64,000 nucleotides of DNA from Linyphia triangularis (taxonomy: Eukaryota > Arthropoda > Arachnida > Araneae > Linyphiidae), in the NCBI GenBank assembly GCA_963978545.1, contig OZ021730.1:11291796-11355795 (forward strand), given 5' to 3'. Of this stretch, positions 12,501 to 21,700 are shown piece by piece. Below the pieces are notes generated by a model that worked only from the letters and a program-made list of their open reading frames with translations, ran no database searches and was not told the origin of the DNA. Within the stretch, counting starts at the first letter, position 1; every line of letters starts with the position of its first letter. Position numbers and translations under genes: made by a program.

Positions 12501-12796
12501 AACTGTAAGAGTCTCTGACCGAAAGTGGGAATTGTTGTACCGTTCGCCGCGAACAACTGGAGCTTGGCAGGAGATCGGCTTTTCTCAAAGACAGAGGGTG
12601 GTACCACTGAAACATCGGCACCTGTGTCTATGAGATACTGTGACGCTGTTGACTTGTCCGCCAAGTACAAACGTAGCACCTCAGCCTTGCCGTCACCCAC
12701 TTGCGCGAGTGACGGCCTCTCTAGTTTTCCTGCACGAAAGTACATGGGGCTGTACACTTTGTCGCTCTTCTTCCGAAACGCTGGTGATACCAACAA
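9575..12796 (-). CDS. Gypsy element 2 Pol polyprotein, intact
   Basis: 1073 residues. The aspartic protease motif DTGADVS is at residues 57-63. Reverse transcriptase follows with YFDD near residue 350, then RNase H (VVDASDSAMGAAL), the integrase HHCC zinc region (SHPGVRASVKLIGERYVWP, later CLQC) and the integrase core (DLVGPLPPS, DQGTQFES, SNGLVERFH). A C-terminal YEGPFEVVSRG-type module precedes a basic tail. The pol frame is -1 relative to gag and overlaps its end by 76 bases, as expected for ribosomal frameshifting in such elements. No stop or frameshift is seen, so the protein may still be made. Confidence 0.95.
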   Translation of the reverse strand: MLVSPAFRKKSDKVYSPMYFRAGKLERPSLAQVGDGKAEVLRLYLADKSTASQYLIDTGADVSVVPPSVFEKSRSPAKLQLFAANGTTIPTFGQRLLQLDLGLRRAFHWPFIIASVSHPIIGADFLRHFGLLVDIRQCCLIDPLTQLRSNGKVIVKESPGVKSIWGDTKFHSLLSRFPSLIEAGPTPRQVKHGIQHHIPTSGPPVFARPRRLPPDKLKAAKREFEYLVASGVCRPSSSCWSSPLHMVTKSNGDWRPCGDFRKLNSISVPDRYPVPHIQDCLQVLEGKKLFSTIDLEKAYHQIPVAEEDIKKTAVTTPFGLFEFLFMPFGLSNAAATFQRFIHHVLQGLDFCVPYFDDVLVASEDEEQHLEHLQQIFKRFEQYGVRLNASKCVFGHTEVKFLGHMVTPKGITPLPERVTPITNFPKPETVKEMRRFLAISNFYRRFVPNAASTQAPLNAYLKGAKKNDKRPIVWTEETSIAFDRCKKDLAEATVLHHPSSQATLAIVVDASDSAMGAALHQHVEQGWQPLAFYSKTLSPAQKKYSAYDRELLAAYMAIKYFRHLVEGRSFILFTDHKPITYAFCQKEDKCSPRQLRQLDYISQFTTDIRHLKGTDNSVADALSRINISIISTPSLINFQQMAAEQLTDVELQRILSSPNTTSLGLQPLSIGQPAVTLYCDISTKCIRPFVPELFRREVFNNLHSLSHPGVRASVKLIGERYVWPSMNADISSWARTCLQCQQSKVSRHTRNTVGSIVPPSARFEHVHIDLVGPLPPSEGFRYCLTCVDRFSKWLEAFPLVDITADTVAKAFYSGWVSRFGTPLRLTTDQGTQFESSLHDALTKFLGTARQRTTPYHPASNGLVERFHRQLKAAIMAHGNPQWTAVLPTILLGFRAAWKEDLQATTAEMVYGSTIRIPGEFLCPSSSVPDPTTFVGKMREAMSKLLPPNPQLHGKQSVFISKDLPTCSHVFLRTDAVKKSLQPPYEGPFEVVSRGERFFKIRRGTKETTVNIERLKPAYIAKEADRKALPATDASTPTTSSQTEPALPQQEAPNPVLVTRTTRSGRRVKFNSRYL

Positions 12797-13497
12797 TGTT
12801 CTGGGTCAGCTGGAGGACGGCTTGAACTTCGTCGGCGGCTGCCTCGCCTAGAGCTATCTCTTGACGGCGTACTAGGTCTTGTCTCCAGTCGTGACAAGCG
12901 AGTTGAAATTTCTGCCAGCATCTGCCGAAGTGTGTTGTCTTCTGTTTTCACCTCCTGTATTGCAGCGCTGCCAGCAACCGACAGAATTCCATCAGCCATC
13001 TCTGCCAATTTTTCTAGCTCATCGTTAGAAATAGCTAGAATCTGCTGTACATGTGCGGGAAGGCGTTGTAGAAATAGTGACTTTAAAAGCTCGTCACTTA
13101 CTCTTCTTCCGGCTTTGCTTTTCATTTCCAATAGCAACCGTGAAGGTTTTTTGTCCCCCAGTTGCATGCCGGATATGAGGTCACGCAGACGTTCTTCCTC
13201 AGTATCGGCGTATTGTATACATAGGCGATTTCGGATGGCGGTGTATGGGTTTTCTGCTGGTGGGTTTAAAAAGAGGTCACCAACGATGGCAAGCTCCTCA
13301 GGCTGGAGTGCCGAAACGACATGATGAAACTTTGTTGTTTCTGTCATCACGCCTGCGAGAACAAATTGGCTTTCCATCTGGCGAAACCATATTTCCGGGT
13401 TAGCACGCCAGAACGGAGGTGCTTTAACTGCAACTCGTGCAATGGATGGCGGAAAATCTGCACCGCGTGCGCTGCCGATCGCTTCTTCATTGGTCAT
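12721..13497 (-). CDS. Gypsy element 2 Gag, intact
   Basis: 258 residues with a long helical capsid-like region. A Ser/Arg-rich stretch lies near residue 215 and a C-terminal zinc-knuckle-like CWYHQRFGRRATKC follows. The first ATG after the 5' LTR and primer site (13497) is a natural start. Gag forms the particle that packages element RNA. Its 3' end overlaps pol in the -1 frame. Confidence 0.9.
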   Translation of the reverse strand: MTNEEAIGSARGADFPPSIARVAVKAPPFWRANPEIWFRQMESQFVLAGVMTETTKFHHVVSALQPEELAIVGDLFLNPPAENPYTAIRNRLCIQYADTEEERLRDLISGMQLGDKKPSRLLLEMKSKAGRRVSDELLKSLFLQRLPAHVQQILAISNDELEKLAEMADGILSVAGSAAIQEVKTEDNTLRQMLAEISTRLSRLETRPSTPSRDSSRRGSRRRSSSRPPADPEHCWYHQRFGRRATKCTAPCTFVQEN

Positions 13498-13673
13498 TTT
13501 TTCAAGTCAGTTCTTTCAGAAATGTAATACGGGGAAAAATGAAACAATTTACTCACAGAGATTCAGCGTCAGTTGTCTGGGCGAAATAATCCAGGAATTT
13601 GTTTTTGCGTCCAAAATTCAAGGGGATGGAACGTGATTGCAGTTTACATAGGTTGCATGTGTCCTGTCACCAT

Positions 13674-13978
13674 TGTAGTGAAGCACGTGTGCGTGTTATA
13701 TCTATGGTAAATAACACTCTCTGTGCTCTCGTACATAACAGTTACTATTTATTTACTTAAGAATAGGATTAAAACAATTAAATTTAAATGAAGTAGGTTG
13801 CGTTACAATTGGACAAACATAACATTGCATTTTGCGTGCACATCAACTGTTTAAAATCTGAGCTCTTCAAGTCAACATTAACTTTTGTTGCCAGGTCCTT
13901 CTCTTCATCATTAGATGGAATAGAGTTCTTGGCATGACGTCAGAGTATGGTTTCTGGTGGGCTGTGGTAGGCGCCACA
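13674..13978 (-). repeat. 5' LTR of gypsy element 2
   Basis: 305 bp. The adjacent plus-strand GTCACCAT gives TGGTGAC on the coding strand, the likely primer-binding site. Confidence 0.9.
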
Positions 13979-13982
13979 GGTT

Positions 13983-14405
13983 CGTTCTACTCGTAATATG
14001 GAAATTAAATGGTTTCCGGGTGAAATCATAAAAATTGTTAGTGCGAACACCTATCTTGCTAAAGTTCATAATCAAGTACGATTTGTTCATGCAGATCATT
14101 TAAGAAAAAGAGTACCAAGTGACACATTGGAAATACCATTTAGTGATGTACCAATTCCAATAAGCTCTCCTATTGGTTCAGCTCCACTTACAACAATTGC
14201 TGACAATTCTTCGACTTCTCAACCTGTACCAAGCGTTAAGTTAAACCAAGAAAAACTTGAAGAAAAACCTGAGTGTGAAGCAGATGTTCAAACACCGCTT
14301 ACCCCTGCTAAGACTGTTGAGTGTTCCCCAGCTTTAAATTCAAGCCCCCTGGTGAGAACTCGACCAAAGCGAAACATAAAACCACCTAAAAGACTGAATT
14401 TATAA
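13983..14405 (+). pseudogene. Gypsy element 1 Pol C-terminus, resumed after the insertion
   Basis: The frame that was cut at 9241 resumes here (MEIKWFPGEIIKIVSANTYL, then VHADHLRKRV). This is the usual C-terminal module of gypsy integrases, followed by a Pro/Thr-rich tail and a stop at 14403-14405. About 107 bases later comes the polypurine tract and right LTR. Confidence 0.85.
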
Positions 14406-14512
14406 ACTCTTAAGAACTTAACAAGTCATTACTTTTATAATTTTTGTATGATTATGTAGTTAATAACTATACAATGTTATTCTGTAACTCTGATTTTTTT
14501 TTAGGAGGAGAG

Positions 14513-14701
14513 TGTTTGATATGTCTGTTTATTAATAATGTTTTGTATCTGGCATCAATAATTTTAAAGAAATATTTACTAAGGCCATCTGGCAATAACA
14601 ACGACTAGAATTCAAGATTCTCAATAAACATGTAACTTGCAGCATGTCTGTCTCCATCGTCAATTTCTTTACAAATAATGTTACCAGACCAGGAATATAA
14701 C
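14513..14701 (+). repeat. 3' LTR of gypsy element 1
   Basis: About 189 bp, matching 5241-5429 and preceded by the purine tract AGGAGGAGAG. Confidence 0.85.
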
Positions 14702-14733
14702 TTATTTAAAAAATATATATATAGACTCAAGCT

Positions 14734-14863
14734 TGTCATATATGTCAACTGTTTCTTAACTGTAACCGCAATCGTAAATTCCCAGAGCTTGCGGGATGTT
14801 GAAAAATAAACATGTCCGTTCATATACAAGAAGTTTATTGCATCTTATGTCAACAATTCAACA
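14734..14863 (+). repeat. 5' LTR of gypsy element 3
   Basis: 130 bp. It differs from the right LTR at a few positions plus one 1-base indel, so this insertion is older than gypsy element 2. Confidence 0.9.
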
Positions 14864-15028
14864 TGGTGGCAGCGGAAAAAGTAAATAACAAGCAATATAC
14901 TCTAAAGTAAACCAGACGGTGCCTCTATAAAGTGCACTCGAGTGAAAAATTTTGTCACTGGTATTGATTTCGAAACTGGTCGCTATTGCTCGATGTCATC
15001 GTAAGTAGCTTGCATTATTTGGTTCAAA

Positions 15029-15956
15029 ATGGAACTGAAAGCCCCAACTAATATGTGCTTAGCTGGTAATTTGGCCGATAATTGGGCTAAATTTAAACAA
15101 CGTTTCGAGTTGTATTTAGAGGCTACAGAAAAAACTGGTAAGCCCGATAAATTAAAAGTAGCGCTATTACTAACAGCTATGGGGAATGACTGCATTGAGA
15201 TATTCAACAGTTTTAAGCTTGCTACTGCTGATCAGGAGAAATACAACACTGTTGACTATTCACTACTTTGATGACTATTTCGAGCCGAAAAAGAACACCG
15301 TGATTGCTAGATATAAATTTTTTAATTGCAAGCAAGCTGAAAACGAAACTGTCGACTCATTCGTTACAAACCTAAAGAATTTATCTAAGGATTGTGCTTT
15401 CGAAGGGCAGGAGGACAGTTTAATACGAGACTTATTAATAATAGGAATAAGAGACTTGAATGTCAAGGAAAAACTACTTATAGATTCAGAGCTAAGCTTA
15501 GCTAAAGCGGTTGATTACTGCCGAGCCAAGGAATCTAGCGAAAGGCAAATACAATTAATGCAAGATGATAATCATCCTAATAAAGTAAATATGGTAAAAG
15601 GGAAGAAACTAGACACTCGCATAGAAAGCAGGTCAAATGTTCAAAAATCGAAGAATAAAAATCAAAGTGTGTATTCCAAATGTAATACTTTGCATGAGTA
15701 TCGTAAATGCCCCGCCTATGGTAAAAGATGTAGGCGATGTAAGAAATTAAATCACTATGCTATAGTCTGTAAAAATAAAGCTGTGCATGAGATTGCAGAA
15801 AATGATAATTTTGAAGATGCCACAGATGAAGATGAACATTTTACATTAGATTCCATAATAAGTGAAATAGAAAAGAATGTGTGGCGAGAGAATATCCTAA
15901 TAAATGGACATAAATGTTCCATAAAAATTGACACTGGTGCAGAGGTCAGCTTATAA
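15029..15956 (+). pseudogene. Gypsy element 3 Gag and start of protease, frameshifted
   Basis: The ATG at 15029 opens Gag, but the frame stops at 15271. The rest continues in the overlapping frame 15186-15956, so one indel lies near 15240-15265. It then carries a CCHC-like cluster (CRRCKKLNHYAIVC) and the protease motif DTGAEVSL, followed at once by a TAA that cuts protease from the downstream pol frame. Confidence 0.85.
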
Positions 15957-15964
15957 ATAAAGCA

Positions 15965-18061
15965 TTGTTTAAAAAGCTAGGGTGTGGCAACATAACATTG
16001 AAGAAGCCAGTAAAGGAATTAAAATCTTACACAGGACATAGACTGGAGGTATTGGGTACGTGCATTTTATGCTGTAAATATGAAAACAAAACTGAATTTT
16101 TGGAATTTTATGTTGTAAATCAGGATTCTAATCCATTATTGAGTTTGAATGTTAGTGAGAAGTTAAACATTTTAAATCGACATTTGCCAAGTGTAGTAAA
16201 TAATATTACTAGCGATATTTTTCATAAGTATAATAAGGCGTTTTCTGGCAAGCTAGGGAAGTTACCCTATGTCTATGATATTAAGTTAGATGAACGAGCA
16301 GTACCCAAAGTAACCCCACCCCGAATTATTCCTGCAACTCTAAGGGATAAAGTTAAAAGTGAATTAAACAACATGGTTTCTGCTGGTATTTTAAAAGAAG
16401 TTAAAGAGCCTACTGATTGGGTACATCCAATAGTAGTTGTGAGAGCATTAAGAGCATTAAATAAATATGTGAAAAGAGAACATCATCCACTACCTACCCA
16501 GCAGCTCATATTTTCCCAACTAGAAGGATCCAAGTACTTTACTGTACTAGACGCCTCCTCAGCATTTCTACAGAAGAAAGGGTCTAAACTCTGTACCATA
16601 GCCACTCCTTATGGACGTTACAGATTTTGTCGTTTACCGTATGGGCTATGCAGTTCTCCAGAGGTCTATCAAAAGACAATGGACTGTATTTTCACAGGAA
16701 TAGAAGGAATTGTTATCTACATAGATGACATATTAGTGTATGGTAAAACTGAAAAAGAATATGATGAGAGACTTCATGCAGTCTTAAAACGTGCAGAGGA
16801 AGTTGGTTTGATGCTTTCTAAAGAAAAAAGTCAAGTCAAAGTTCAATCAGTGAAATATTTAGGTTACAATTTGTCTAGTGAAGGTTTGTCCTTAAATATG
16901 GATAAAATTAAAGCCATAATAGACTATAAAACTCCCATGAACAAGAACGAATTGCATAGATTTCTGGGAATGATTACATACTTAGGAAAATTTATTGATA
17001 ACCTTTTGGATAAAACTGGACCTTTGCGTAACTTAATGAGTAAAAACACTGAATTTGTGTGGTCGAGTAATGAAGACCAAGCATTTAAAGAACTTAAAAA
17101 GTGTGTCATTAACGCCCCTGTTCTTGCTTATTTCGACGTTAATAAGCATTCAGTGATTTCAGTTGATGCAAGCCAGTATGGATTAGGAGCTGTCTTACTT
17201 CAAGACCATCATCCAATTGCTTATTCCTCAACTTCTTTGTCAGAAACTCAGCAAAGGTACAGTCAAATTGAAAAGGAACTACTCGCAGTATTAAATGGAT
17301 GCAGAAAATTTCATTATCATGTTTATGGTACTAGATTGACTGTCGAGACTGACCATAAACCTTTGCTTGGACTCTTACAAAAACCCATTGAGAAGATGTC
17401 TCCAAGATTGCAAAGAATGGCATTGGAGCTTTTCAAGTATAATTTCATTTTGACACATGTTCCTGGAAAACACTTGTATATTGCTGATGCACTATCCAGA
17501 GCTCCAACTAAGAGTACAATAGATACCAAATTTCTTGAAGAAGAGGCTGCAAGGGTGCACACAGTACTGACAGCTAGTGAAAAGAAAACTGAAGAACTTA
17601 GGACTGCAACAGAAGAAGATAAAGAAATGAAAACACTGAAGACATATATATTTCAAGGCTGGCCAAGATGCTACAAGAAGATTCCAGATTATTTAAAGCC
17701 ATTTTGGGATAAAAAAGCTGAATTACATTGTTATGATGATTTAATATTTGTTGGTAACAAATTAGTAATTCCCAAGAAAATGCAAAATGAGGTATTAGTC
17801 AAACTACATGTCGCACATCAAGGAATAACTTCTAGTCAGAGTAAAGCAAAAGATTCTATTTATTGGCCTAAGATGATGGAAGATATCAAGAATTTTGTAG
17901 AAGCTTGTTCAGTATGCCAGCAACACCAAAGAGCAAATACAAAGCAACCACTAATGCCTTATAAAGTACCAGAATATCCGTGGCAAGAAGTGGGTGTAGA
18001 TTTTATGTACCTGGAAGGTGAAGATTATTTAATTTTAATTGGGGGGGGGGACTATCATTAA
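15965..18061 (+). pseudogene. Gypsy element 3 Pol (protease end, RT, RNase H, integrase start)
   Basis: Reverse transcriptase with YIDDILVYG near nucleotide 16718, RNase H with SVDASQYGLGAVLL, and an integrase zinc region (HVAHQGITSSQSKAKDSIYWP, then CSVCQ). A segment of the RT fingers is missing: PIVVVRALRALNKYVKREH lacks several residues normally between the two halves. The frame ends in a run of ten G at about 18041-18050, a likely slippage indel. This copy is inactive. Confidence 0.88.
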
Positions 18062-18342
18062 AAATTCATCGAAGTCAGAAAACTATCTAAGAAGACAGCA
18101 GAACCAGTAGTGAGTTCCTTAAAACAAATCTTCAGAACTCATGGCATACCAAGGAAAGTACATTCTGATAATGGACCACCCTTTGATAGTCACTATTACC
18201 AGTCTTTTGCCCAAAAATATGACTTCCAGATTGTAACTTCATCTCCCAAATATCCAAGATCAAATGGAATGATAGAAAGAGCTATAGGAACAACGAAGAA
18301 TATATTATCCAAAGTGAAGAAAGAAGGGGATCCTAATCTAGC
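18062..18342 (+). pseudogene. Gypsy element 3 integrase core, cut by BEL insertion
   Basis: Continues integrase (FRTHGIPRKVHSDNGPPF with catalytic Asp; RSNGMIERAI with catalytic Glu) until the BEL LTR at 18343. The last codons of the visible ORF to 18382 belong to the LTR. Confidence 0.85.
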
Positions 18343-18666
18343 TGTCGGAAATAAACGAACATGTAAACTTAATTTTATTTAATTACACCCAAAAACTTTA
18401 AGGTGTGACGTCATTTTTACAATGAATATAAATTTGTATAATTTCAGTTTTTAGTTTAGTTTAAATGGCAACAATGATTAATGTTCTGTTGTTCTTTTTT
18501 AACTGTTTTTAGAATAAGCCATTTTTTAGTTGCCTTGTGAGAGTTGGATTAATAGAAATGTCGAATATTAAGCTCGTTAATTGTTTTTCTTAATTGAGTC
18601 TGATCTTGATCTTGACATAACAGACTACGACACAGAAGTAGTGAAAATTAGTCGGAATTTGCGACA
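18343..18666 (+). repeat. 5' LTR of BEL/Pao element
   Basis: 324 bp with a CRE-like TGACGTCA in its first third, shared with the 3' LTR. This is a plausible promoter element. Confidence 0.9.
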
Positions 18667-18668
18667 TT

Positions 18669-18690
18669 TGGCATCCCTGCCGGGATTCGA
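18669..18690 (+). promoter_or_regulatory. Primer-binding site, long tRNA 3'-end complement
   Basis: TGGCATCCCTGCCGGGATTC and the two following bases, read in reverse complement, look like a tRNA 3' end: T-loop TTCGAAT reduced at the edge, T-stem CCCGG, acceptor strand, then CCA. The match of about 20 bases is longer than the minimum primer site. I cannot name the tRNA with confidence. Confidence 0.7.
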
Positions 18691-18755
18691 GATTGGACTT
18701 TGCGTAAGTAAGAACAATTGATTTTTAACGTTTTTATTGAATCGTCTGCAACAAA

Positions 18756-21700
18756 ATGGAAATGATATTTAAAGTAAAAGGATTAAAAAAAGAAGATTTA
18801 AAATCAGTAGCTGAAGATTTAGGAGAAATTATATCGCCAGAAATGAATATCTCTGATATAAGGACAAGAATTTTGGAAAACCAAGCGGCGAAAGACGATC
18901 CAGAACTTATTAAAGAACTTCTCACAACGGCGGTAACTGAAAGGAAAACTCAATTTGAATTAAGAAATGCTCAAGAAGAAAAAGAATTTGAGCTAAGAAA
19001 AGCTCAAGAAGAAAAAGAATTTGAACTAAGAAAAGCTCAAGAAGAAAAAGAATTTGAATTAGAAAAACAAAAGATGGAAGTTAAAAAAGCGATTGATTTG
19101 GCAAAACAAGAAAATGAATTGAAAATTGAATTGGCGAGAATGCAAGTTGCCAATCCAAACCTTGTTAATGTTCAAGCTGTTCCTAATGATGATTTTAATT
19201 CTAAAAGAAGATTTACATTACCCAAGCTGGAATTTAGAAAATTTGGAGGAGATATAAAAGAATGGTTGCCGTTCTGGGGACAATTCTGTAACATCCACAA
19301 TGACGAAGACATCGCAGCCGAAGATAAGTTTCAATATTTAGTTCAGGCAACAGTTGCCGGTTCTAGAGCAAGAGAAGTCATTGACAGTTTTCCACCAAGC
19401 GGTGAAAATTACTTTAAGGCTGTCGATTGCTTGAAAACTCGATTCGGTAAGGAAGATCTTTTGATTGAAGTGTATGTAAGAGAATTGTTAAAATTAATCA
19501 TATCTGTGCAAACCAAAGAACAACCATCTATCACTTATTTATATGATAAACTTGAATCGTATATGAGAGCACTTGAAACATTAGGTGTTACTACTGATAA
19601 ATGTGCCTCCATACTTTATCCAATGGTAGAGTCTTGTTTTCCACAAGATTTTTTAAAAGCTTGGAATCGAAGTGCAACCTCACATTCTAAAACTGAAGCT
19701 AAAGAAAGATTAGACGATTTGATGAATTTTTTGAAAAGCGAGGTTGAAGGAGAAGAACGAATCACACTGGCTATGGCTGGATTCGGATTAACAAAGGATC
19801 AAGAAGTAAAGCACAGTAAAAGGAGAGTTTGTGAAAATGCAAATAAGATACCAACCGCGTCATCTTTGCTGACAACAGATGACAGAAGGTTACTTTGTGT
19901 ATTTTATGGAAAGTCTCACAAAAGTCATGAATGTAGGAATGCTCCTAACATGCCATATGATGAAAAGAAGGCTATTTTAATTAAGAAGAACTTGTGTTTC
20001 AAATGTTTACGTTCAAATCACCATGCCCGTTCATGTATGATGGTTCACATCAAATGTTCGAAATGCGGTCGAGGACATAATACAGTTATGTGTTATGGAA
20101 AGCGGGACAATTCCAATGTTACTAAAGTAGCATCCAATGAGGAAACAAGTAGCCCAGTCTCTGACAATAATAGTAGTGTTTTATCAAACCAAACGGATGA
20201 AATGGATGTTGTTCTTCAAACTCTGAACGTACGAATAGGCAACGGTAATAAAGAAATAGTAATAAGAGCAATGATTGATACTGGATCCCAGCGATCATAT
20301 GCTACGCAAGAGATAATTGAAGCATTGAATATTGAGCCAACTAAAGAAGTTAAAATTGTTCATACGCTCTTTGGTGGTAAGCAAACTGAAGAAGAAACTC
20401 ATAAAGGATATCTATTGAGCTTAAGCAATTTAGAAAATACGTTCAAGTGTCGAATTGAAGTATTAGACCAGAGGAAGATTTGTAATGAAATAGCACGAGT
20501 ACCATTTGGAGATTGGATTACTGAAATGGAACATCTGAATATTTATATCTCTGATAGAGAAGACAAACGTAGATGCAGAGACAGCAAGATTCACTTGTTA
20601 ATTGGAGCAGATGTAGCCGGAAAATTGTTAACAGGTAAACTACATCATTGCAAATCTGGACCTGTTGCTATCCATACGAAATTAGGATGGACTCTGATGG
20701 GAAAGATTCCTCGAGCTCAAGCTAGAAGCGAGAACAGTGTGTTTTCTGTAACTTCGCTTCTCACTCACAATTTAGAAAGTATATGGAAATTAGATCTTAT
20801 AGGTATTTCAGAGTCTCCAATCGACAAAAGCGAAGAATTATTAATAGAAGAAACTGTTGCTCACTTTCAACGAACTGTGAGAAGAGACTTTGATGGAAGA
20901 TATGAAGTTGCGTTGCCCTGGATACATGAAAAAGACAATCTGGCAAACAACAGAGACGTGGCAGAGAAAAGACTTTACATAACGAAGAAGAAACTTGAAA
21001 ATTCTGGGCACTCAAATGAGTATGGAGCTATTTTTCAAGATTGGTTGTCAAATGATATTATAGAGCGAGCACCCGAAGTTTCGAGTAAGGGAGTTCATTA
21101 CCTTCCACACAGAGCTGTCATAAAAGAGAACAGTAAGAGCACCAAGATACGACCGGTATTTGATGCATCGGCGAAAAAGAAAGGAATGTTATCACTCAAC
21201 GATTGTTTGGAGAAAGGCCCGAATATGGTAGCAACTATTCCATCCCTGTTGATCAAATTCAGATTAAAGGCCGTAGCAGTAACATCGGACATAGAGAAAG
21301 CATTCCTCCAGATTGGTGTTCGTGAAACTGATCGAGATTTCTTACGATTTCTTTGGTATGATGAAGAACAGAATATAATAGAATATAGGCATAAGAGGGT
21401 TGTATTTGGAGTGACATCAAGTCCATTTCTTTTGAATGTGACATTGAATCATCATTTAGAAAACTCACCTGAAGAACTTCAAGAAACTGCACAACACTTG
21501 AAATCATCTTTCTATGTAGACAATTGTATTGCTAGCTTCGATAACGTGGAAAAAATGGAGAAATTTGTCTTGGAATCTCGCGTCCTTTTATCAAGTGCTC
21601 AATTTAATTTAAGAGATTGGACCAGTAACGCACACTCCAGGGTTCTAGATCAAACAGACGTAGAAACAACTAACCTACTTGGACTGGTTTGGAACATCAA

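Larger units (their letters stand above)
9238..13982 (-). mobile_element. Gypsy element 2, complete, nested in element 1
   Basis: Identical-length 305-bp LTRs (9242-9546 and 13674-13978) start TGTAGTGAAG and end GGCGCCACA on the plus strand. They are flanked by the 4-bp duplication GGTT (9238-9241 and 13979-13982). Genes run on the minus strand. The putative primer site is TGGTGACAGGAC next to the right LTR (5' end of the element), and the polypurine tract TGGTGGGGGGCTA is next to the left LTR. The LTRs differ by very few bases and both reading frames are open, so this is a young insertion. Confidence 0.92.
5241..14702 (+). mobile_element. Ty3/gypsy LTR retrotransposon 1, interrupted by a second gypsy element
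   Basis: Two direct repeats of about 189 bp (5241-5429 and 14513-14701) flank gag-pol coding sequence. A primer-binding-site-like TGGCGACGAGG follows the left repeat and a purine tract AGGAGGAGAG precedes the right one. The coding region is cut after 9241 by a reverse-oriented gypsy element with a 4-bp GGTT duplication, then resumes at 13983. I see no target duplication at the outer ends (TGTG left, TTAT right), which is unexplained. Confidence 0.85.

Noticed and set aside
14605..14829. 74-codon minus ORF across two LTRs
   Set aside because: Spans the gypsy 1 and gypsy 3 LTR boundary, so it is a chance frame.
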